Assembly: GCA_023333565.1 (NCBI GenBank)
Contig: JAJKFH010000755.1
Coordinates: 1 to 64,000 of the forward strand
DNA: 64,000 nt
Source of the DNA: Puffinus mauretanicus
Taxonomy: Eukaryota; Chordata; Aves; Procellariiformes; Procellariidae
Direction: 5' to 3'
Part shown: piece after piece, positions 10,201 to 20,900 of the stretch
Layout of the letters: each line of letters starts with the position of its first letter
Position numbering within the stretch: the stretch's first letter is position 1
Notes under the pieces: generated by a model
What the model saw: only the letters and a program-made list of their open reading frames with translations
Told to the model about the DNA's origin: nothing
Database searches by the model: none
Made by a program: the position numbers and the translations under genes

Positions 10201-12643
10201 TGCGCTGGTTCGGGGAGATGGTAGACATCGAGGGGCTCTCCTTCCAGGTATCCCCAAGGGCAGCCCCATGGTCTGGGCTGCCAGATCTTGGATCCCCCAC
10301 CCGTCCCCACCTTTGCCTACTGCCTCAGAGGCGGCCGAGACCCTTGCTGGGTGTTTGGCAAATGCTGGCAGCAGGTGTCCAAGCCAGGGACTATGCAGAT
10401 GGTCAGCTCTGAGTTGCTCCCTTCTGGGATGCTTTTCCCAGGTGATCTGCTCCTACGTCCTCATGCCTGTGGCCTTTCTCATGGGGGCAGACTGGGCAGA
10501 CTCGCCGCTGGTGGCCGAGCTCTTGGGGATCAAGATCTTCCTGAACGAGTTTGTGGCGTACCAGCAGCTGGCCACGTACAAGAAGAACCGTCTGTCGGGC
10601 CTGGAGGAGTGGGATGGGAGCCAGAAGCAGTGGATATCTGTGAGGGGCACCTGCCACCCTGCCAGGCACAGGGCAGGGATGGAGCCAGCCGAAACGGGGC
10701 ATGGGACCTGGCCAGGCAGACGGGTGGTGGGCAGGCAGGGGGATGATGGTGTTGGGGGTGGGAGGGCACCTATGGCCAACTAGACTTGGGTGTTCACTAA
10801 CTGCTGGGTACAGGTCATCCTGACAGAGTCAGTGAAACCCCTTCCCATTTATCCTGCTCCTTGGTGGGGCAGATCATGGTGCTACAGGGCCCCCTCTCCC
10901 CCCAGCCCAGCCTCTCCCAGGGGCAGGCTGCCTATCACCTGCATCCTCACTCCCAAAAATAGCTGAAGAAGAAAGGATTGGGGTGGGGGAGTTATCTCCA
11001 TCATGTCTGGCTGGGCTGGGAGCTATGACATGGTGCTCATCTCTGGGTGCTCTGGGGCTGCTCCTGGGTGGAGGTTACCATCCCCTGCCGCTGTGCCCTC
11101 CAGGAGCGAGCCGAGAGCATCACCACCTTTGCACTCTGCGGATTCGCCAACCTCAGTTCCATCGGGATCATGCTGGGAGGCCTGGGTGAGCGTGACTCGC
11201 GTGCTGGGTGCCTGGGCACAATGCAGGGGGATTCTGGGCCCAAGGAGCAAGGGCTCAGCTGGGGCAGGAGGAATTTGCTGCCCTCAAGCCTCCCTGTTCG
11301 GTCTCTGCCAGCACACAGATAAGAAACAGGATTTGCATGAGGTGTTAGGGATGATTTTGCACTGCACCCATGGGCAAGAGCACGTGGATGTCCTACAGGC
11401 CCAGGTGCCACCCAGCCATGGGGCAAAGAGAGAGACTCCAGCGCTGAGAGCACCGAGGGCTGTGGTTGATCACCCATGGGTGCAGGGTGGGCACAGCGCT
11501 CTGCCAGCACCCACCACTGCCAGGACGGGCAGACAGCATGCTGGCTGCTGGCTGGGATCACCACGTCCCCCACACACCAGGGGTTGGGGCGGGCAGGTCA
11601 CTATGTGGCAGAGCCAGCTGGGGACCTGGGACACGTCCCTATCTGTCCCCAGCCCGGGGTAGAGCCGGAGCGAGGATCCAACTCGCCCCGGTCTCTGCTT
11701 TGCCCCCGCAGCCTCCATGGTACCCCAGCGCAAGGGCGACTTAGCCTCCATTGTGCTGCGAGCCCTGTTCACTGGCATCTGCGTCTCCATGCTCAACGCC
11801 TGCCTGGCAGGTAGGTCCCTGCCCACTGCCAGTGGGGCCAGAAAGAACTGGGGAGGGACAGGTGAAGGGCTGAAGACCCCTATAAATGCAGGTGCAGGGA
11901 TGGGGACGGCTGGCCTGTCCTCCCCATGGCTCGGCCAGGGCCTCCAAACCCTCTGCTCTCCCCTCATGGCTTTGCCAGGGGCTGCCCGAGCCCAATAGCT
12001 CTGCTGGGGCCCCTCATCCTCATCTGGGCTGGGATGGGGACATTTCAAGGGCTGGGATGGGGACATTTCAAGGGCAGCTTTTGGGGCACTGCAAGGAGTT
12101 CCCTGGGGTCACTGTTGCAACCGTCTTGGAGGTGCGGTGGGACGATGCATGGGACCTGCAAGCACAGTTCCAGGTACGGGATTTGCAAGCAGGCAGAGTT
12201 GGGATGTGGGATTTGCAAGCAGGGTTGGGGAACAGGATTTGCAAGCATGCTCAGGGTATGGGATTTGCATGCACGATCCCTCAAAAGCCCCAACCAGGAG
12301 ACCTTGTCCCCCAGGTCTCCTTCATGTGCCAACGGAGCTGGGCGACTGCGTGACCCTCCTCAGCAATGCCAACTTCAGCTCTACCAACTACACCATGTAC
12401 ACATGCTGCAAGCAGCTCTTTGCCAGGTGGGTGTGAAGGGCCCCAGAGCCGTATGGTCCTGCCTGGGGACCCAGGTGGTGGGGCAGCAGCTCGTCCTGAC
12501 CATGCCTCTCCCCTTCCAGCTCAGTGCTTGAGAACGGGACGCTCAACTTCACAGGAGCCTGGGCTGGCCTGACGGAGAGCGTGCTGTGCCTGACGCAGTG
12601 CTGCAGGCACTACAACCACACGTCCTGTGCAGGGACAGCCTAG
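4245..12643 (+). CDS. SLC28A1: Concentrative nucleoside transporter 1 (CNT1), complete, 17 exons
   Basis: Sodium-coupled plasma-membrane importer of nucleosides for salvage. Coding exons: 4245-4313, 4394-4491, 4950-5041, 5490-5679, 6047-6188, 7000-7113, 7513-7590, 7925-8005, 8342-8422, 8565-8690, 9739-9869, 10079-10247, 10442-10639, 11104-11185, 11712-11810, 12315-12426, 12520-12643. All have GT/AG borders and matching phases, giving 1986 nt and 661 residues (human CNT1 is about 649). Hallmarks are [79 protein letters not shown] and [16 protein letters not shown]. The C-terminal NHTSCAG resembles the CNT1 tail. SLC28A2/A3 were considered; body similarity and the ALPK3 neighbour favour SLC28A1. 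The start is the first ATG of an exon whose acidic N-terminus resembles the family. Selectivity residues are unusual (see findings). Confidence 0.95.
8342..8690 (+). CDS. SLC28A1: SLC28A1 exons 9-10: substrate-selectivity segment
   Basis: These two exons (8342-8422 and 8565-8690) encode residues 289-357, covering the helices called TM7 and TM8 in CNT literature. The four classical purine/pyrimidine positions read Gly314-Gln315 (codons 8417-8422) and Ser348-Val349 (codons 8661-8666). Human CNT1 has Ser-Gln and Ser-Leu, CNT2 Gly-Met and Thr-Val, and CNT3 Gly-Gln and Ser-Val. This protein therefore has the CNT3 combination within a CNT1-like sequence. Substrate range is inferred, not shown. Confidence 0.9.
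8945..9140 (-). repeat. CR1 fragment in SLC28A1 intron 10
   Basis: The stretch 'ttcagcctggaaggaccctctggggatctctgagccac' followed by 'gggccttgtctgggttggtggtgaacatcc' and 'catggatggtcatctcc' follows the order of a degenerate avian CR1 copy in reverse orientation. Ends are approximate. Confidence 0.6.
12028..12073. repeat. Two perfect 23-bp tandem copies in SLC28A1 intron 15
   Basis: The unit 'gctgggatggggacatttca' plus 'agg' occurs twice head to tail with no difference, implying a recent duplication. Confidence 0.9.
12151..12276. repeat. Five-copy minisatellite in SLC28A1 intron 15
   Basis: Five diverged copies, period about 25-30 bp, share a core close to 'gggatttgcaagca'. They lie about 40 bp before the exon at 12315. 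Confidence 0.85.
12520..12643 (+). CDS. SLC28A1: SLC28A1 last exon: glycosylated extracellular tail
   Basis: This exon encodes the end of the C-terminal tail. With the preceding exon it contains five N-glycosylation sequons (NFS, NYT, NGT, NFT, NHT) and several cysteines including two CC pairs. The tail ends in SCAGTA and a TAG stop. CNT tails are extracellular and glycosylated, and the density fits that. Confidence 0.9.
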
Positions 12644-12845
12644 AAACGTGCGGGCAGCTACCCGCTCTGGGGGCAAGGGCCTGGGAGCACCAGGGTCTGC
12701 AAGGCCTGGCCCCAAAGGTAGAAAAAACCCTGGCAGAGACCTGTGCATTTGGTCTTCTCCGCTCCAGTGATGATGGACAGCCGTGTGCACCTTGCAGCCA
12801 GCACCCTTAGGTGCTGACCCTGCGGACACAAGGGAAGTTCTCCCA

Positions 12846-12851
12846 AATAAA
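12846..12851 (+). promoter_or_regulatory. SLC28A1: Poly(A) signal of SLC28A1
   Basis: AATAAA occurs about 200 nt after the SLC28A1 stop codon, giving a short 3' UTR. Confidence 0.75.
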
Positions 12852-13187
12852 TCATGGAAATCCCCGTGTGCTTGCCCTCAGCCCCCCTCTGCTCCTGACC
12901 GTGGCAGTCCCACACGGCACAAGGTGCTTTGCTCAGGCTGCACCTCGCAACCGCAGCCGCCATAGCCAGCGTTCGCTGCAGACCTCGCAAGCCGAGCCTC
13001 CGCCAGGCGCCAGATTTAGGATCTGGCCCCAGCCACCCTCTTCTCCCCCACGGGGTACGGATGGGAGTAAAGCCATTACTTAAAGACGTTTTGTTCCCCC
13101 AAACACAAAGCCACCCCATCCTGCCATGCTTGGGTGCATCTTTTCTGCAGGGACCACAGCGCTAGGGAACAGGCCAGTCCTTCTCGC

Positions 13188-13193
13188 TTTATT
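13188..13193 (-). promoter_or_regulatory. ALPK3: Probable poly(A) signal of ALPK3
   Basis: The minus strand reads AATAAA (plus strand TTTATT) about 1.46 kb past the ALPK3 stop. It was the only such hexamer noticed between there and the stop codon. It would give a 3' UTR of about 1.5 kb at 13170-14657, a stretch with no other gene. Confidence 0.55.
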
Positions 13194-14657
13194 GCACTCG
13201 AGAGCACCCATTTGCCAACGCGGCCATGTTATGTACATCGTTATTTTACAATACCCAACAACAAAGCACCAGGACCCCAGAGCATGCCACACCCCCAGCC
13301 CGGTCCCTTCCCTCCTCTGCCAGGCTGCACTGAGCCACCGTTTCGGACACCACCGTTGCAGGGTGGCAATGCTGGCGCTTGGCACCTCCAAAGCCCTAAG
13401 GAAAGTAATGCTCTGCGGCAAGACGAAGCAGGCAGCGCTGGGGCTCCTTGCAAGCCTTGCTGCACGCTGCCACGCTCTGCTGGCTGCCGCACGCCTGAGC
13501 GAGCTGACGGGCACAAGAGAGGCTTGATGCAACGCAGGGTGCTTTACTTTCCCGCATGAGCATCACTGCCTATCCGTTGCTGCCTCACACGGCGGGGCAG
13601 TGGGATCTGGAGCGGGTGCTGCTAGCTGCCACTGGGGTACGGCGTGCGCCAAGCAGGGGTGATGCTAAGCAAGCATGACCAGGTCGTGCTGTGGGACTGG
13701 GCAGGGTGTACGGGGTCTGCGTATGGCAGGCGGGCAAGGAGGGGCGAGTCCTGTGGGCTGGATACGCACATGTGCCAAAGCAGCGCCTGGCATGGAGGGG
13801 AGGTCTTCCCTTCACCCTGCTCCCGTGTGCCCCGTGTGAGGTAGAGCATCCTTACCGTGGCGCTGGCCGGCACCCATAGCAGCACCGCCGCCCTCAGCAT
13901 CTGCCCGGCAAGGGGGTGGGAGGCTCACCCTGGGGCGCAGGGGAGGCCGAGAGGGCAGGGGTGCAAAATCCCACCCCCGTGCAGCTGCCAGTACCGACAC
14001 CACGCCCCGCCACGCACAGAGCCCCACGCAATAGTAGCAGGAGCCCTGCGGCTCAGCGCTAAACTCCTCTGCAGCAAAACCTTTTAAATCGCGGTGTGCC
14101 AAGGCAAATGAAACCCCCTGGGCGCTGTTGGGGTTCACATCCTTGGCACAGAGCGCTGGCAGGGCTTGGCACGGTCGCTTTACAGAGGACACAATGAGGG
14201 ACATGAGGTGCTGGGAGCCAGGAGGGCAGCCCGGACTCCCAGTTTGCTCGGGGGAGCCAGGCAGGGGCCATGGCACCTGCAAAGCCCAAGGGAGCAGGTC
14301 TGACGGCCCCTGCCTTAAGGAAGGCAAACGGAGAGAGTCAAGAGAGGAAAGCGAGCCCAAGCGTGGAGGGGCACATGGCCTCACAGGCTCCACCACCGGC
14401 AGCAGCTCTTGTAAAGAGGCTTGGCGAGGGGGTCCGTGCTGCCCACGGCTCACAGCCCCCCATGACCCCGGCCGAGCCGCTCACACTAGCACACACCACA
14501 CAACGCAAGCGCCGCGGGCCGGGGTGGGACCCAAAGGGAGGAGAGCGGCGGCAGCAGCCGCTGCCAGGGTCTCCCCTTCCCAGCCTCGTCACGTGCTGCC
14601 TCCGGGCTGCTCGGGCTGGGGTCCAGAGCGAGGGGTCCCAGACGCGGCAGCTCCCGG

Positions 14658-14979
14658 CTACTGTGGGTGGCCAGACCTGCTGCTCTCTCCTGATCCGGGT
14701 TTAGAGGCTGCCGGGGTCTCCCCTGTTTCTGCAGCTCTCCGGAAGCTCTTGGGGCTCACGGCAGCCTTGCGGGTACCCTGGGGACTTGCCAGCCCCTTCT
14801 TCTGGAGCTGGGGGCTGGACTGCGCAGATTTCCTACCCATGGAGGGGCTCTTGGAGCCCTTGGGCTTGGCCGGCTCCAGCGTCTTCAGGCCCAGGATGCT
14901 GCAGTAGCGGTTACACTGGTGAGCAGCCGCAAATTGCTCCAGCAGGGAAGGGAAGCAGCTTTCCTTCAGCCCCTGGTAC
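14658..14979 (-). CDS. ALPK3: ALPK3 last exon: zinc-binding end of kinase fold and basic tail
   Basis: Residues 1431-1537. It opens with GYQGLKESCF, then HQCNRYC (His1451, Cys1453, Cys1457), the H-x-C-x3-C zinc-binding signature of alpha-kinases. A lysine/serine/proline-rich tail follows, including GLASPQGTRK, and ends SGHPQ before the TAG stop. The tail resembles the human tail in order and composition. Confidence 0.93.
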
Positions 14980-17900
14980 CTGCCAACACAGCCATCCTCA
15001 GCCTCTGCTTTGCATCAGGAGACGTCCCGCAGGAGCAGGGAGCCGAGGACGGAGCCTGGCCGTGCTCACCACCATGGCCCTTCGCCACGTGAGCGGCGGA
15101 GCTGGGGACAGCTCGGGGTCACTCACCCTTTCAGGTTGGTAGCAATCCGCACGTTGGTCATCTTCCAGCCCACTCCTGCAATGAAAGGGAGGACAACCAG
15201 TCTCCACCCAGAGAAGGACAGGCACCGGCACCAAGGGCAGGTCATCGCCCTGGGAGCGGGGCTCCATGGCACGTGGGGAAAGAAGCAGGAGGGCAAGGCT
15301 GGGGCTTTTCCTCCTCCTTTCACAGGCCAGAGGGTGGTGAGGGGCCACGGGAATCAGATGGGAGATCCCTTTACCTTCTATGTCAGTCACGAGGATGTTT
15401 CCATTTGTCCACTGGTAGACCCAATGCTGGAAGGTGCAGCATTTGAGCACGATCTCCGAAGTACCTCGTGCCACCAAACTGCCATCTCTCTCGGTGACAC
15501 AGTACTGCTCGCAGGGCCCGCCCAGATCCTCCTCCATTGTGGCATAAGGGATGTTGTTGGCCGGTCGGTAAATCAGGTACAGAGGAATTATCCTGCGTGG
15601 GAGCGCATAGATGTGGTCAGCACCAAGTGGCGAGTTCTCCCACCGCAGCAAGTGGAGATTCACACCACAGTCTGTAACCCTGGCTTTTGCCTTCCCCCCA
15701 ATATCCCTTCCGTCTGAGAGCAGAAGAGCGTGCTGCCCTTCGGGATGTCCCCGGCACCCGTGGGGAACCCTCCCACCATCCCCTGGGATTCTTTGCCGGG
15801 ATGTCAAGCCAGTGGAGCTGCAGCATCTTACTTACTCAGGCACCGCTCCAAAATCAGGGACAGCTCGTGCCTCAGCGGCAAAGATCTTGCAGTACTCACG
15901 GCTGGAGTTCTGGATTTTACATTCCTGGAGATGCAAACAGAAGAGTCAGAGACCTGTCCTGTCTTGCACCAACGCCTCCGAGAGACCCCCCACCTGGCCA
16001 GGCATCCCCTGGGACCACTGCCAGTTGTTTGCCTGTCCTGGTGGTCAAAGGACAAGGGACAGGAAAGCTCCGAGCAGCTCTGTGTTGCTCAGAGAGAAGA
16101 GCTGAAGCCAAGAATAACAAGGACATCGCCAGCCTGCTGCAGCATGGCACGATCCCTCCAGAGCATTCAGAAAGTGGAAGGAAATAAAGAAAGTGAGCAC
16201 AGAGCTGGGGACCGTGGCACAGACAGACAGGGAAGGTGTGGGACAGATAGGCAGAGGGTGCCCCACAAGGATGCCCACCTGGATGGTGATATCATAGTTC
16301 TTCTCGATGAGGCTGTTCTCATTCTTGGTCCCAAAGACAATGAAATTGTGCACTTTGATGACGCAGGTGTGGCCGGACTCAAAGATGGGCTCCAGGCCAT
16401 AGATGGCTCTGGCACGGCAGGCTTTGCGCAGGAAACCGGCACCCACTTCCACGTCCTCGCTCACCACACGCCCGAAGAGCTTATCCCCCCAGTAGCCTGC
16501 GTCAGCCAAACCCTTCGCGAACACCATGGGTGTCATCTCGATCTCCTCTCCAACTGGCGGAGGGAAGAGCTGGTGAGGGAGGACAACACAGGCATGTCCT
16601 GCCCCCGCCACAGAGCTGCCTGCCCCCTGCGCAGCAAGGGGCAGCAGTTGCAGCTTGTCGGCACGTGGCCCTTACCTTCGATCTCTTCCCGCAAGATAAA
16701 CCCTGACAGCACTAGAGGAGACAGAAAGCAAAGAGGTGTCAAGGTCCTACCAGGATCCCACCCTGCCCCACGCACTTCCACACCAAGGGACGGCAAGGAG
16801 GGTGGTATGAATCGCTCACAAAATAGCACGCGGAGGCAGATGCACCTCGCAGAGGTGGTGTTATGGGGCGTGCAAGGCTCCCCCTCCGCCTGGCACCGAG
16901 CCCTCTCCGCAGTTTGCCATGCTGCCCCACAGCACACCCGGGCAGCTGGGAGAGCTGCCAGGCTGCTGAGGGCTCCTCACCTTCTGGGCTGAGCAGGAAA
17001 TCGGTGGAGTCAGTGCCATACTCGTTGCTGATCACGCACCGGTAGACCCCGCAGTCCTTCTGGGACGCCTGCACAACAGCCAAGGCTGCCTGGCCCTCGT
17101 CGCCAGCGCTGGAAGAAACCGGAGCATGGCCTCAGCCCCGTGTGACGCATGGGGGCACACGGGAGCCCTGTCACAGGCACTGCGGGTGACACCCTGCTGC
17201 CCTTGGAGGGCTGGAAGAGGGCTACAATGGGAGCCAGCCCAAGGGCATCCCAGCTGCTCCCCTGGCACCTAATGGCACCAGGAGTCCTGCCCTGCAGTTT
17301 GTACTCACAAAGATGCTCATCTTCCAGGCAAGCCCTGCAAAATCTGGCCAGGATTGGGCCACAGCCTCTGAGTGTGGCTAACAGACCCGCATCTGGATGG
17401 GATGGCTGGAAGCCCAACAGCCACAGAGGCGTCCAGTTTCATTTTCAGCTGTTCATGAGTGAGGGCAGACACCACTCCCCATCCTGCAGCCTGCCCCTCT
17501 CCGAGGGACCGGCAAAGCATGAGCTCTGTATCAGCAGGCCACCGCGCTCCTCCAGCCTGCAGCGCCAAGCTTTGGGCTGGCAGTTCCTCTAGCAGTCCCT
17601 CTAGCCAGGGTGGTGACACACCGGGCAGACGGGTCTCCACAAGAACCAAAGGCCTGTTTCTGCCCCGCACGGCCAGCGTGAAACAGCAAGGGGACAACGG
17701 GCCGCAGAGGGAAGAGGTGGGATCCTCACCCTGAGACCCGCTGGCTGAGCAGGCTCTGCCCTGGTCAGCTAGAAGGCAATGGCCACTCCTGGTCCATCTG
17801 CCCCAGCTCAAATATCTGCCGTAGGAGGTCGTTTCTGCTCCAGAAGCACCTCCTTCTGTCTGCTCATAACAAAGGGAGCTCAAGGGACGCTCAACGGCAT

Positions 17901-20900
17901 CAGGCAAATCCTATCCAATGTGGATGATGTTCCCACACAAGTTCCCTCGGGTTTGAGCACAAGTTGCTCTCCATAATGCACCCAAAGGAGCACCCAGGAT
18001 ACAACAAGCCACCCAGCTGTCTGAACACGGTCTCCCTGGGCAAGCGCAGCGCCAAGGGATAGACAGGGCACAGCCAGAGCTGCTTTTTCGCTGTTGGTTT
18101 GCCAGTGGCGGTTGCATGGAAGCGACTGCTCGGGTGCAGCGTGCAGACCCTCCCAGTACAGCTGCCACCCTCACACGTATCACCTGGCGTCCCAGTTTTG
18201 CAGCTCACACCCATCTCTCAAACTCTGAGATGGGCACAGCACCTTCCCTGCCCTCCCTGAGGTTCAGGTTCAGCCTCCGCCCTCCCCACGGCTCTGCTAC
18301 TCAAAGCATCAGCCCTCAAGCCAGGCTCCAGATGGAGCATCAATAGGACAAATTTGGCAGCAATTCCCCACCTGGGCGACCCCTCCCTCCGTGGGCACTG
18401 AGAAGATAAAGTTCACAACATACCGTGCCATGCAATGAGCTTCCCATGCAGCCTCCACAGAAGGGGCATCCTCACCCCAGTAAATGCAAGGAGCTGGATT
18501 TAACACACGACCCGAGGGCTATGCACAAGGACTACAACAAGGCGGAGCTGGCAGGTTACCTCCTTTGGGCTTCTGCTACAGGGATCTCGTCCTTGTACCA
18601 CATCAGCTTAGAATCACTCAAAATATTGAAGAACTGGCACCAAAGTTTCAGGTTTCCTGATGCATCGGAAAATTGTTCTGCCCTGATCTTACGAATCACC
18701 TGTGGAGCTAAGGACAGGGTGCAAAGAGATCGATGGTGAGACACACAGTGCTGGCTGCAGCTCCGGGGACAGGCCAGCCTACCCCAGCGCTGCTGCTCAG
18801 GACTTTGGTGTGGGTATCACAGGTATGTCAGCACATCCTGGTATAACATCGCTTTCCCAGGGAAGGTCTCAGAGCTCCGCTTGGATAAATACGGTGGGAT
18901 ACAAGTGGTACGAATTCGTTCAACAGCACAGCACTGCAATATCTAGTGGGGCTCGGCCAGGCGCAATGCAGAAAAACACTATGCAATGTTGGAGGAAACA
19001 TTTAGCTACTGAAGTAGGGATTTATCAAGGTTACCCTTACTTTTGCAAGAGTGCTGATTTCTGTGAGGGTATCACCTGGCTCCCGCAAGCACTTCAACAC
19101 CAGGATTATGCCTTTTCTAATTTGATGCCACAAGGGATCAAATTAGCATTGACCATGGAGGTGGAAAAGGAACGTGCACCTGCTGATGCCCACTGGACCC
19201 CCGACCAGCATGAGGCATGGTGAGGACCAGGACATGCAGACCAAGAACAAGAAGACTATATGATTCCTTTGGCCAGCGAAGTCCAGGCTGTGGAAACAGC
19301 CAGTCCCAACGTTGCTGTCTCTTGCGTTCCTCCGCCCTCCTTGCGCCAGGGAAGAAGTCTTGGGGCAGACTTTTGGCTTTCGCATGGCCAAAGGGCAATG
19401 CTAAAAACCCTGCAAAGGCACAAAACTCACATGGCCCCAGCTGACTGTCACCGGCTTAGCTGGTCAGGCTCCCTTTGTAGGCAACAAGGAAACATGCTTC
19501 ATGGGGATTACCTCTTCCCTTACCTTTAAATGGGTTATTTGCTTTCTTGGACTCTGCTGGCTGTGCTTCTGGCTTAGCATTTTCAGCGACCTCGTGGTCA
19601 CCACTACTGTCACCTGTGGGCTCCTCATACAGTTTAGGAACCTCCAACGTGGCCATCTTCCTCGTGAGGGTCGGCGAGCGCTGCTCTGTGGGAGGGGACA
19701 CAGCTAGGGCAGGCGACTGCAACAGGGCCACGTTCTTCCTGGATTGCCGTGGTGAAACGGTAGGACTTCTCACGTGCTCTGGGCTCTCTGGGGTTGACTC
19801 CTCTTCCCCCGCCACCTGCTTGGTTTTTGGCAGGTATATTTTGCGCCGGGCCCCGGAAGCAAGCTCCTCTGGTGTGGCACAAGGTAGCACTGCCAGAGGG
19901 TCACCAGGGCTCTCTTTTTCAGGGCTCGCTGGAGGCAAATCGGAAATATTATTAGGAGGCTGCCCCACTCCTGCTGCCGGCATGCTGCCCACCACGATGG
20001 ATGGCACAGAGAGCTGGGGTGGCCCCTCCGCCTCGGAAGCGACCCGGATACGTCTCTTTGGTGGCACAGGCCTGCAAGCCAGCATCTCCTTGCTGGTAAC
20101 GAACTCCTCGTTAATCATGCCTGTGATCCGCCTGGACGTCCTGGGGGTCAGAGGCAAGTTCTCTGCTGTCTGGAAGAGCTGATTGTTTTGTACCTTTTCC
20201 AAAACTCTCCTTGAGGTGCGGGGGCTCAGGCCTGCAATGCCTATCTCTGGGAGCATGACTTCCTCTGCATCAGGCTGCTCCTTGTCTCTAGGGTCACTGT
20301 CTTCTTTCGTGGCATCCTTACTGCTATCTGACATTTTTAAAAGCAGCAGCAGATAGTTCTTCAAGGAGGAAACAAGGTTTTTGTGCTGCATCTTCTCCTC
20401 CAAAGATGTCTCCTGAAGTCTCTCGGGGCTAGGCAGGACCAGCGGTACTTGTGGCTGAACCTCAGCACCTCCTTCAAAAGTGCCTGAAGGTGCTGCCGAT
20501 TCCTGGTGCAGAGCTGTGGCTGTTTGCTCTCCTCCTTCCTTCCCCTGAGGTCCCACAGGCACTGGTTTGGCACGCTCCTCCCCTAACGTGCTGACTGAAA
20601 ACTTCTCTTGTGGGGCAGATCCATCTGCCTTTTTGATTTCCGCTTCTCTGCTCGCAGGAGGCAGCAGCTGGGCTCCAGACAGGACCTCTCCTGCTGTGGC
20701 CTCCATCCCTGGGGCGCCGTCAGCTGCAAGCGGTGCCTCCTGAGCCACCGACGTCCCCGCTGCAGGAGCAGGAAGCGTCTCTTCCTTGGCAAGTTGAACT
20801 GAAGCAGGAGCTGGCGTTTCAGTCTCCTGACGTCCCAAAGGTGTCCCTCCCGCCTCCCTGTGCACAGCCCCAGGAGTTGGCTCTGCTGCACCCCCCGCTC

